From positions 1 through 64,000 of the forward strand of contig CAYORK010000002.1 in the NCBI GenBank assembly GCA_964406345.1: 64,000 nucleotides of DNA. Reading direction: 5' to 3'. Positions 16,459 through 24,448 of the stretch are shown one piece after another. The position numbers and the translations under genes are program-made. The stretch comes from SYAN01 sp964406345 (GTDB lineage: Bacteria > Actinomycetota > Actinomycetes > Nanopelagicales > Nanopelagicaceae). Every line of letters starts with the position of its first letter. Position 1 is the first letter of the stretch. Below the pieces are notes generated by a model. The model did not search any database, was not told the origin of the DNA, and worked only from the letters and a program-made list of their open reading frames with translations.

Positions 16459-18639
16459 TCGTTGCTAGCTCCGATTCGTTCCCGAGTGGATTCGCTCTGG
16501 AGTGAAGAGGATCTAGGACGCCTCAACTTGGCTTTCGAGAAGGCCGAGAGTGCGCACGCAGGACAACTCCGCAAATCGGGAGATCCCTACATCACCCATC
16601 CTGTGGCAGTCGCGGAGATCTTGATCGACCTCGGACTGGATAGCTCCACGATCTGTGCCGCGCTACTTCATGACACTGTCGAGGACACCGCTTACTCGCT
16701 CCATCAACTCCGGCTGGATTTCGGTGACGAGATTGCCGACCTTGTCGACGGCGTGACGAAGTTGGATCGTCTCACTTATGGCCCGACAGCAGAGGCAGAG
16801 ACAGTTCGAAAGATGATCGTCGCGATGTCAAGAGACTTGCGAGTCCTGATCATCAAGTTGGCTGATCGACTTCACAACGCTAGGACATGGGAATTTGTCG
16901 CCCCGGAGAGTGCGGCACGGAAGGCTCGAGAGACGCTTGATATCTATGCGCCACTAGCCCATCGGCTTGGAATCAACACGATGAAATGGGAATTGGAGGA
17001 TCTCTCTTTTCGCACCCTTGAGCCGAAGAAGTATGAGGAGATCGATCGATTGATAGGGGAGAGATCCCCACAGCGCGATCTCTTGACGCGCGAGGTCATC
17101 GATCTTCTCTCCCAGGACCTAAGAAGCGAGGAAATCGCAGCCGAAGTCAAAGGTAGAAACAAGCACCATTACAGCGTCTACCAGAAGATGGTGATGCGTG
17201 GACGCGATTTCAACGACATCTATGACTTGGTGGGTGTCAGAGTCTTGGTCAACGATGTCCGTGATTGTTACGCGGTCTTGGGATCGATCCACGCACGATG
17301 GAGTCCCGTCCCTGGACGTTTCAAGGATTACATCGCGATGCCGAAGTTCAATCTCTATCAATCGCTTCACACGACGGTAATCGGTCCGACTGGTAAGGCA
17401 GTAGAGATTCAGATTAGGACCCATGAGATGCATTCACGCGCTGAGTTTGGAGTCGCGGCGCACTGGAAATACAAGAATGCGACCCTCTCTGGCCGGAATG
17501 ATTCTCGCGCGAGCAATACCGAGATCCTTTGGCTCAAGCAACTCCACGAACTTCAACAGGAGACACCCGATGTCGATGAATTCCTGGATGCCCTGCGTTA
17601 TGACCTTCGCACTCCAGAGGTCTTCGTCTTTACTCCCAAGGGGAGCGTGATCGCACTTCCTGCCGGTTCCACGCCAGTCGATTTTGCCTATGCAGTCCAC
17701 ACTGAAGTAGGCAACAAATGCGTCGGTGCGAAGGTCAATGGGAAGTTGGTTTCGCTGGAACAGCCCCTCATCAATGGCGACACCATTGAAGTGCTGACGA
17801 ACAAGAGTCCAACTGCTGGACCATCACGAGATTGGTTGGCATTCGCCAAGTCGCAACGTGCGCGCTCAAAGATCAAGGCCTGGTTCACTAAGGAGCGGCG
17901 CGACGAGGCGATAGAGGCGGGGAAGGCGTCACTCGCTCGGCAGATGCGTAAAGCCGGATTGCCGATTCAAAAGATCCTGGCCGGAGATGCCTTGATTGAA
18001 CTTGCGCATGAGATGCGATTCGCAGATATCGAAGCTCTTTACTGTGCCGTAGGTGATGGGCATGTCTCATCTGCCTCGGTCGTAGAGAAGTTGGTTGCTG
18101 CGATCGGCGTGGAGGAGCCGTTCGAGGATGTCATCGACTCGGCGATCGTCACCAATGTGCCGATAACGCAACTGGAGCGCCGTAGCAGCAGCGGAGTCCA
18201 TGTCGAAGGGGCAGATGATCTACTGGTGAAGTTAGCGAGATGCTGTACGCCCGTGCCCGGCGATCAGATAACCGGGTTCATCACGAAGGGAAGTGGAGTT
18301 TCAGTCCACCGCAGTGATTGCATCAATCTTGAGGATCTTCGTCGAAACCAGAACGATCGGATTGTCGCGGTCGCTTGGAATAGTGACGCAAAATCGCTCT
18401 TCTTGGTCAACATCCAAGTCGAGGCTCTCGATCGAAGTCGTCTACTCTCCGATGTGACGAAGGCGCTCTCTGACCAACACGTCAACATCTTGAACGCATC
18501 GGTACATACAGCCAAGGACCGAACCGCCTATTCACGCTTTACCTTCGAGATGGCGGATGCGACCCATCTCGACTCAGTCCTAGCTGCAGTACGTTCTGTC
18601 GATGGCGTCTATGACGTCTATCGAGTCACTAATAGCTAG
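16456..18639 (+). CDS. rel: Bifunctional (p)ppGpp synthetase/hydrolase Rel
   Basis: Stringent-response enzyme (727 aa) that makes and degrades (p)ppGpp. Order: HD hydrolase domain with SGDPYITHPVAVAEIL and LLHDTVEDT (about 40-80) and LIIKLADRLHNARTW; synthetase domain with RGRDFNDIYDLVGVRVLV and FKDYIAMPKFNLYQSLHTTV; TGS domain with VFVFTPKGSVIALPAGSTPV; C-terminal zinc-finger-like LARCCTPVPGDQITGFIT and an ACT domain. All key motifs are intact, so both activities are expected. ATG 16456 abuts the dyad promoter. Its stop overlaps that of the convergent DUF349 gene by 4 bases inside GCTAGC. Confidence 0.97.
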   Translation: MSLLAPIRSRVDSLWSEEDLGRLNLAFEKAESAHAGQLRKSGDPYITHPVAVAEILIDLGLDSSTICAALLHDTVEDTAYSLHQLRLDFGDEIADLVDGVTKLDRLTYGPTAEAETVRKMIVAMSRDLRVLIIKLADRLHNARTWEFVAPESAARKARETLDIYAPLAHRLGINTMKWELEDLSFRTLEPKKYEEIDRLIGERSPQRDLLTREVIDLLSQDLRSEEIAAEVKGRNKHHYSVYQKMVMRGRDFNDIYDLVGVRVLVNDVRDCYAVLGSIHARWSPVPGRFKDYIAMPKFNLYQSLHTTVIGPTGKAVEIQIRTHEMHSRAEFGVAAHWKYKNATLSGRNDSRASNTEILWLKQLHELQQETPDVDEFLDALRYDLRTPEVFVFTPKGSVIALPAGSTPVDFAYAVHTEVGNKCVGAKVNGKLVSLEQPLINGDTIEVLTNKSPTAGPSRDWLAFAKSQRARSKIKAWFTKERRDEAIEAGKASLARQMRKAGLPIQKILAGDALIELAHEMRFADIEALYCAVGDGHVSSASVVEKLVAAIGVEEPFEDVIDSAIVTNVPITQLERRSSSGVHVEGADDLLVKLARCCTPVPGDQITGFITKGSGVSVHRSDCINLEDLRRNQNDRIVAVAWNSDAKSLFLVNIQVEALDRSRLLSDVTKALSDQHVNILNASVHTAKDRTAYSRFTFEMADATHLDSVLAAVRSVDGVYDVYRVTNS

Positions 18640-19922
18640 CTGGTGAATTCGGCGAGGCCCTTCATGGCTTCGGCCAACCAGCTCTTTCGAGCCTCGGCGG
18701 CTTCTCGTAATTCGCCCGCACGTTTCGCATTACCCGCAGCTTCCGCCTTCGCGGCTTGTGCCAGGTAGTTGTCTATCGCTTCTTGGAGTTGCGTGACGAC
18801 ATCATTTGCGCGTGCCCGAGCAGTTGGGTCTGTCTTGCGCGCATGATTCGATTCCGCCGCACGGATGGCGTCATTGACCACCTTTACTCGTGCTTCGAGA
18901 GCGTCTCGCTTCTTTCGGTCAGTCATGCCGATCTTGCGCCACTGCTCGTCTAGCTCACGGAAGCGCCTCCTGCTCGACTGGTGATCCGTGACGGGGAGTA
19001 TGGCTTCGAAGAGCACTACCAATTCCTCGCGCTTTGCCAGGTTCTGTTCCATGGTCTCGCCGCGACGCTCCAGATCAGCATTCTTGGCTTGAAAGAATTC
19101 ATCCTGGGCCGCTTTGAAGCGCGCCCACAACTTCGCATCCTCGCTGTGCTTACCTCGACCTGCGGACTTCCACTCCGCCATCAGTGTCTTGTACTTGCCG
19201 GCGGTAGCGAGCCATTCCTTGGAGGTTCGCAGCGCTTCGGCCTCTTCGACGATGCGCTCCTTGGCGCTCTTGACCTCACTTTGCTTTGCAATCAGAGTGG
19301 CGAAGTGCTGGCGACGGCGCTTATCGAAACGGTTTCGAGAGGAAGAAAACCTCTTCCAAAGGGCAGCGTCGGTCGCTTTATCGAGACGCGGCGCCTTCTT
19401 CCACTCATCAAGGAGTGCCTTCAATTTCTCGCTTGAAGCCTTCCAAGACTCGGAATCAGCGAGCGCTTCGGCTTCCACGACGATTCTCTCTTTGTTCCTT
19501 AGCGTTTCTTCTCGCTTGGCGGCCTTTGCTGCTTGCTCGGCCGCTTTCCGCTCTTCATAGAGTGATTTGCTGGTTTCGATCATCCCAGGGATCTGATCGA
19601 TTGAGACGCGAAGAGCCAAGAGGTTGCCCACGCCATTGAAGTTCTCGAGCTGGAGGCGAAGCTTCGTCACAGCGGCGTGTGCATCGTCTGGGACCATTGC
19701 CCCGCTCTTGATGCGTGCGCCCAGAAGGGCTATCTCAGAAGCGAACATCTCGAATTTGCGGACGAAGTAGGCAAGCGCCTCTTCTGGAGTTTTGCCTGGA
19801 TAAGAACCAACGGCACGTTCACCTGAATCGGTGATCACGTAGACGATTCCATCTTCTCCGACGCGTCCATACGCAGAAGGATCACCGATGAGTGCTGATG
19901 CGGGGGATGGGTTCTCTGACAT
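18636..19922 (-). CDS. DUF349 domain protein
   Basis: A 428-residue, highly charged, mostly helical protein with several DUF349 repeats: WKASSEKLKALLDEWKKA, WLATAGKYKTLMAEWKSAG and RRRFRELDEQWRKIGMTDRK each start a unit of about 70 residues, with DAALWKRFSSSRNRFDKRRR-type second halves. DUF349 is of unknown function; long coiled helices are likely. ATG 19922 is chosen because AAGGAGG lies just upstream. The open frame extends to 20306, but that part lacks family similarity and overlaps the MBL gene. It is convergent with rel, and its association with rel is seen in other Actinobacteria. Confidence 0.85.
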   Translation of the reverse strand: MSENPSPASALIGDPSAYGRVGEDGIVYVITDSGERAVGSYPGKTPEEALAYFVRKFEMFASEIALLGARIKSGAMVPDDAHAAVTKLRLQLENFNGVGNLLALRVSIDQIPGMIETSKSLYEERKAAEQAAKAAKREETLRNKERIVVEAEALADSESWKASSEKLKALLDEWKKAPRLDKATDAALWKRFSSSRNRFDKRRRQHFATLIAKQSEVKSAKERIVEEAEALRTSKEWLATAGKYKTLMAEWKSAGRGKHSEDAKLWARFKAAQDEFFQAKNADLERRGETMEQNLAKREELVVLFEAILPVTDHQSSRRRFRELDEQWRKIGMTDRKKRDALEARVKVVNDAIRAAESNHARKTDPTARARANDVVTQLQEAIDNYLAQAAKAEAAGNAKRAGELREAAEARKSWLAEAMKGLAEFTS

Positions 19923-20079
19923 GGTGCCTCCTTGCGTTGCGCGTCGGATATTCGGATCCTCGCTCGTGGACTTCGTCTTATGCATCCCAACTGGATCACT
20001 CGAAGCCGAATCGTCGAGAGTTCCGCACTGTGGGAGCGGCTTACTGCGAGCCTGAAAGGTACCCTGAGGGACAGAATTT

Positions 20080-20817
20080 GTGAATCTCACCCCGGAGAAT
20101 CCCAAGCAATGGCAGCCAGAGGAGGCCAAAGTGCTGGTCGAACGGATAATCGCCCCGTACTTCGCGACCAACTGTTGGGTCCTTTCGACCGGAATGGGTA
20201 ACGAGTGTGTCGTCGTCGACCCCGGTATAGCAGTGCCCGATCTCGCCGGTCGCATCCTGACCCTTTGTGGTGAACATGGTTTGAAACCGGTTGCAATCCT
20301 TATCACCCACGGTCACCTTGACCACACCTTCTCTCTTTTTCCGTTGGCTCGTGAGGGTGGAGTGTCCACTGCGTATGTTCATCCTGCTGATCGTGATCTC
20401 CTCGTGAATCCCGAACGCGGTCTAGGTGTACAGGGATTGGCACTTCTTCAGCAGTTAGCACCGACGAAGGTTTGGCAAGAGCCGGATCGCGTACAAGAGG
20501 TCAATGATGATGAAGTCATTGAAGTAGGTGGACTGGAGATTCAAGTCATCCATGCTCCTGGTCACACCAAGGGTTCAGTGATGTATCGAGTCAATGGTGA
20601 GACGCTCATGAGTGGCGATGTGCTCTTCAAAGGGGCGATTGGACGCACTGACTTGCCAACAAGTTCACCGCTAGCTATGAGGAACTCGCTTTCGCAGAAA
20701 GTGTTGACTCTTCCTGACGAAGTTCGAGTCTTGCCGGGCCATGGAGATGAGACGACGATCGGGGTAGAGCGGTTGACTAATCCCTTCTTGCTTGAGATTT
20801 CCTCCTCATCTCGCTGA
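20080..20817 (+). CDS. Metallo-beta-lactamase fold hydrolase (glyoxalase II-like)
   Basis: A 245-residue metallohydrolase. Seen: the metal-binding HxHxDH motif as ITHGHLDHTF (near residue 70), HAPGHTKGSVMYRV with the next His, GDVLFKGAIGRTDLP with the bridging Asp, and LPGHGDETTIGVE with the last His. The family covers hydroxyacylglutathione hydrolases and other thioesterases; in Actinobacteria its place between rel and hisS is conserved but the substrate is not known. GTG start, with GAGGGA about 9 bases upstream and a -10-like TACCCT at 20060-20065, which would leave a leader of under 10 bases. The 157 bases back to the divergent DUF349 gene show no other feature. Confidence 0.85.
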   Translation: MNLTPENPKQWQPEEAKVLVERIIAPYFATNCWVLSTGMGNECVVVDPGIAVPDLAGRILTLCGEHGLKPVAILITHGHLDHTFSLFPLAREGGVSTAYVHPADRDLLVNPERGLGVQGLALLQQLAPTKVWQEPDRVQEVNDDEVIEVGGLEIQVIHAPGHTKGSVMYRVNGETLMSGDVLFKGAIGRTDLPTSSPLAMRNSLSQKVLTLPDEVRVLPGHGDETTIGVERLTNPFLLEISSSSR

Positions 20818-20847
20818 GTCTGCCGACCTTGGATGCCTACATCACCT

Positions 20848-20853
20848 TAGAAT
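20848..20853 (+). promoter_or_regulatory. Putative -10 element for hisS
   Basis: TAGAAT at 20848-20853 would start a transcript near 20860 with a leader of about 50 bases that includes the Shine-Dalgarno GAGAGGGG. No clear -35 seen. Confidence 0.3.
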
Positions 20854-20910
20854 TGCGCCAGTAGTTCTTGTCGCTGAATGCTGGAGTTGATCTGCTGAGA
20901 GGGGTGGATT

Positions 20911-22164
20911 TTGCGCTTCCAGGCCCCCAAAGGAGTGAGCGAATACTTTCCGCCGCGCTCGTTCGGTTTCGAGGTCGTTAGAGATCGATTGCTGGCACCG
21001 GCGAAGGCGGCTGGTTATCAACTCATCGAGCTTCCCATTTTCGAGGACACTGAGCTCTTCGCACGTGGTGTTGGCGGTTCCACCGATGTGGTGATGAAGG
21101 AGATGTACACCTTCGAAGATCGCGGTGGCCGCTCTATCTCGTTGCGCCCAGAGGGAACGGCCGGCGTCATGAGGGCCGTAATTGAGCACGGACTTGATCG
21201 GGGTCAACTGCCGATAAAACTCTTCTATGCCGGTCCATTCTTTCGTGCGGAGAGACCACAGGCTGGTCGCTATAGGCAGTTCTACCAGGCCGGAGTTGAG
21301 GCAATCGGAGTTGAGGATGCGGCTCTCGATGTAGAGGTCATTTCAATCGCCCAGCAAGGCTTCACCTCGCTGGGCTTGAAGCGCTTCACACTCAAGATCA
21401 CTTCCCTGGGTGATGCCGAATCTCGAGCCGCTCACAGAGAAGATCTCGTTGCATTCATTGCGACTTTGCCACTTGATGATGAGACAAAGGTTCGAGCGGA
21501 GCGGAATCCTCTGCGTCTGTTCGACGACAAACGCGAGGCGATTCGTTCAGCGATGTCTGATGCTCCAATCCTCATGGACTATCTCACTTCTGCAGCCCGT
21601 AGCCACTTTGAACGCGTGCAATCACTGCTCAATCAAATCGGCATCAAGTTTGAGATTGATGCACGAATGGTTCGCGGCCTCGACTATTACACGGGGACGA
21701 CATTCGAGTTCGTTCACCATGACCTAGGGGCCCAATCCGGTATTGGTGGCGGTGGGCGTTACGACGGGTTGATGAAGGAGTTAGGTGGGCAATCCCTGAG
21801 TGGAATCGGTTTTGGCCTTGGCATAGACCGGGTTCTCCTCGCCTGCGAAGCGGAAGGGCTGAATCTCCAAGCCTTCGAAGGTTTGGACCTCTTCCTCATC
21901 CCATTGAGTGAAGTGGCCCAGAGTGAAGCGTTAGTACTGGCCACGGAGATCAGGAAGAGCGGCCAACGAGTCGACATCGCCTTTGGTGAACGGGGATTGA
22001 AGGGTTCAATGAAGGCTGCCGATAAAAGGGGAGCTAGATTCGTGGTCGTTATCGGTGACGATGAGATCTCCTCTCGTCAAGCGCAAATCAAAGATATGAC
22101 CTCTGGCGAAAGCGAGAGCATTAGACTTGGCGCTTCAGAGATCGCAGCGAAGATCCTCAGATAG
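20911..22164 (+). CDS. hisS: Histidine-tRNA ligase
   Basis: Class II synthetase (417 aa) for tRNA-His. Seen: motif 1/2 regions with SLRPEGTAGVMRAVIEHGLD and FFRAERPQAGRYRQFYQAGV, the histidine-binding motifs VRGLDYYTGTTFEFVH and GGGRYDGLMKELGG, GIGFGLGIDRVLLA (motif 3), and a C-terminal anticodon-binding domain. TTG start at 20911 with GAGAGGGGTGG upstream; no ATG or GTG fits better in this frame. It is followed by aspS after 63 bases. Confidence 0.96.
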   Translation: MRFQAPKGVSEYFPPRSFGFEVVRDRLLAPAKAAGYQLIELPIFEDTELFARGVGGSTDVVMKEMYTFEDRGGRSISLRPEGTAGVMRAVIEHGLDRGQLPIKLFYAGPFFRAERPQAGRYRQFYQAGVEAIGVEDAALDVEVISIAQQGFTSLGLKRFTLKITSLGDAESRAAHREDLVAFIATLPLDDETKVRAERNPLRLFDDKREAIRSAMSDAPILMDYLTSAARSHFERVQSLLNQIGIKFEIDARMVRGLDYYTGTTFEFVHHDLGAQSGIGGGGRYDGLMKELGGQSLSGIGFGLGIDRVLLACEAEGLNLQAFEGLDLFLIPLSEVAQSEALVLATEIRKSGQRVDIAFGERGLKGSMKAADKRGARFVVVIGDDEISSRQAQIKDMTSGESESIRLGASEIAAKILR

Positions 22165-22227
22165 GGATCCGTCCGGCTACTTGCAAGTCTGGGTGTGGTT
22201 GCGAGAGGTAGAAGTGGAGATGAAGGC

Positions 22228-23997
22228 GTGCTTCGTACTCACAAAGCGGGTGAGCTTCGCTCCGCCCATATCGACACGAAGATCACACTTGCCGGATGGG
22301 TGGCAAGACGCCGAGACCATGGCGGCGTTGCTTTCATAGACCTTCGCGACGCCTCAGGCAGTGTTCAAGTCGTCATCAAGGATGAGACCGTCGCGGGGAG
22401 ATTGAGATCAGAGTTTTGCGTCCTCATCGAGGGCACCGTGGCGAGGCGGCCAGAAGGAAACGAGAACCGTGAGATTGCCACTGGCGAGATCGAAGTGGTC
22501 TGCGATCAACTCACCATTTTGAGCGAGTCCTCACCGTTACCCTTCCCGGTCGACAGTGGCGAAACGATCAATGTAAGCGAGGAAGTTCGCTACAAATATC
22601 GCTACCTCGACCTGCGACGTGAAGAACAATCACGCAATCTTCGACTTAGGTCAAAGATCACCTCGTCGATACGTCGGAGCATGGATCGGCTCGAGTTCCT
22701 CGAGATCGAAACTCCATACTTGACTCGCTCCACGCCCGAGGGCGCAAGGGATTTCCTGGTTCCAGTGCGTCTTCAGCCTGGCTCTTGGTATGCGCTGCCC
22801 CAATCGCCCCAGCTCTTCAAGCAGCTCTTGATGGTGGCTGGGATGGAGCGCTATTACCAGATTGCACGTTGCTTTCGTGATGAGGACTTTCGAGCGGATC
22901 GACAACCAGAGTTCACGCAACTTGATATTGAGATGTCCTTTGTAAACCAAGCCGATGTCATTTCAGTGACGGAAGAGATTCTTGCTGCTCTCTTCAAGGA
23001 AGTCCTGGGGTATGTGATTCCGTTGCCGATCCCACATATGACTTACAAGAAAGCAATGGATCAATATGGTTCGGATAAACCGGATCTGCGATTCGGACTT
23101 GAACTCAAGGATATGACTGATTTCTTCCGCGAGACCTCATTCAGGGTTTTCCAGGCGCCATATGTGGGCGCGGTAGTCATGCCAGGAGGCGCCACTTCGC
23201 CGAGACGAGAACTTGACGCTTGGCAGGAATGGGCAAAGTCTCGTGGAGCGAAGGGTCTTGCTTACATTCTCGTTGGAGAAGATGGAACCTTGGGTGGTCC
23301 AGTTGCGAAGAATCTCTCCGCGACGGAGAGTGCTGGGGTTGCTTCCGTAGCTGGGGCGTCGCCCGGCGATGCGATCTTCTTTGCGGCAGGGGAGAGGTCC
23401 ACTTCGCAGAATCTGCTCGGTGCGGTACGACTTGAGATCGGCAAACGACTTGATCTCATTGATGAGAGCAAGTGGAATTTCTTGTGGGTCGTCGATGCCC
23501 CGATGTTCGAGAAGACCGATGATGGAGGATGGACTGCGGTGCACCATCCCTTCACAGGACCAAAACCCGAATTCGAAGCATCTTTCGATAGGGAACCAGA
23601 GAACGCGCTGGCTTACGCATATGACATCGTCCTCAACGGTAACGAGATCGGTGGAGGATCGATTCGTATCCATCGCAGGGATGTCCAAGAACGAGTTTTC
23701 TCAGTCATCGGACTGACGGCAGAGGAGGCCAAGTCGAAGTTCGGCTTCCTGCTCGAAGCCTTCAATTACGGTCCTCCACCTCACGGGGGTATCGCATTAG
23801 GTGTGGATCGCCTTGCGGCATTGATGGCCGGGGCGGAGTCGATTCGCGAAGTCATTGCCTTCCCGAAGACATCGAGCGGTGGGGATCCCTTGACTGGCGC
23901 CCCTACTCCGATCACCGATGCACAACGCAAAGAGAGTGGAGTCGACGCTCAACCCGAGGCCGCGGAGACGGAAACCTCAGATGGCAAAAGAGGCTAA
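22228..23997 (+). CDS. aspS: Aspartate-tRNA ligase
   Basis: Bacterial-type class II synthetase, 589 aa. Order: OB-fold anticodon domain (LRTHKAGELRSAHIDTKITL then GWVARRRDHGGVAFIDLRDA), catalytic core with motif 2 CFRDEDFRADRQPEFTQLDI, the bacterial GAD insertion, and motif 3 GIALGVDRLAALMAGAESIR. Open frame reaches 22195; I prefer GTG 22228 because it gives the canonical N-terminus and GGAGATGAAGG lies just upstream. The C-terminal tail (after DAQRKESGVD) is acidic and glutamate-rich and extends past the family core. Whether it is discriminating or non-discriminating cannot be settled here, as gatCAB is not in the window. Confidence 0.96.
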   Translation: MLRTHKAGELRSAHIDTKITLAGWVARRRDHGGVAFIDLRDASGSVQVVIKDETVAGRLRSEFCVLIEGTVARRPEGNENREIATGEIEVVCDQLTILSESSPLPFPVDSGETINVSEEVRYKYRYLDLRREEQSRNLRLRSKITSSIRRSMDRLEFLEIETPYLTRSTPEGARDFLVPVRLQPGSWYALPQSPQLFKQLLMVAGMERYYQIARCFRDEDFRADRQPEFTQLDIEMSFVNQADVISVTEEILAALFKEVLGYVIPLPIPHMTYKKAMDQYGSDKPDLRFGLELKDMTDFFRETSFRVFQAPYVGAVVMPGGATSPRRELDAWQEWAKSRGAKGLAYILVGEDGTLGGPVAKNLSATESAGVASVAGASPGDAIFFAAGERSTSQNLLGAVRLEIGKRLDLIDESKWNFLWVVDAPMFEKTDDGGWTAVHHPFTGPKPEFEASFDREPENALAYAYDIVLNGNEIGGGSIRIHRRDVQERVFSVIGLTAEEAKSKFGFLLEAFNYGPPPHGGIALGVDRLAALMAGAESIREVIAFPKTSSGGDPLTGAPTPITDAQRKESGVDAQPEAAETETSDGKRG

Positions 23998-24001
23998 GGG
24001 G

Positions 24002-24016
24002 TAACCTTCGCTCATG
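24002..24016 (+). promoter_or_regulatory. Putative leaderless promoter of the DUF948 gene
   Basis: TAACCT at 24002-24007, 6 bases, ATG 24014. Confidence 0.45.
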
Positions 24017-24442
24017 TCCGCAGGTGGAATCGCAGCCATCATCGCTGCATCTGGTCTTCTCGTCATCGCACTAGCTATCGCATATGCGGTCGTCCGACTT
24101 GGTCGAGCAATCGACGAGGTAGGTGCCTCAGTCAAGGCGATCACGGCTGATACAACGCCATTGCTTGAGGAAGCCACGACGACCGTTCGATTGGTCAATG
24201 GTCCACTTCAAAGCGTCAACAACATCACCAAGGCGGCAGAGGACCTAACCACGAAAGTCACAGGAGCGGCCTCAGACTTCCTCGACAAGAATGCGGTCGC
24301 GCTCAAGTTGCTCGGCACCGTCGTTTCGGCCGCAACGAAGAAACGCCGAGGCGAAAGGCCATCGGAGAAGAGCAGTAGAGGCACCTCGAAGAGTCGCTCG
24401 AAGACTAAGCGCAGTACCTATGATGAGGATGAGGAGTTCTAG
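24014..24442 (+). CDS. DUF948 membrane protein
   Basis: A 142-residue protein with one N-terminal transmembrane helix (about residues 5-27) followed by a DUF948-type helical region with AVVRLGRAIDEVGASVKAI and LLEEATTTVRLVNGPLQSVN. The C-terminal 40 residues are rich in Lys, Arg and Ser and end in the acidic STYDEDEEF. Function unknown; the topology suggests a membrane-anchored coiled coil. It lies between aspS and alaS, as in other Actinobacteria, and is likely the first gene of the unit that continues into alaS. Confidence 0.78.
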   Translation: MSAGGIAAIIAASGLLVIALAIAYAVVRLGRAIDEVGASVKAITADTTPLLEEATTTVRLVNGPLQSVNNITKAAEDLTTKVTGAASDFLDKNAVALKLLGTVVSAATKKRRGERPSEKSSRGTSKSRSKTKRSTYDEDEEF

Positions 24443-24448
24443 GCCACC

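Noticed and set aside
18630..18645. GCTAGC palindrome between rel and the DUF349 gene as a site
   Set aside because: It is simply the two overlapping TAG stops of convergent genes.
19923..20306. N-terminal extension of the DUF349 protein
   Set aside because: Overlaps the MBL gene on the other strand, lacks family similarity, and a strong Shine-Dalgarno marks ATG 19922.
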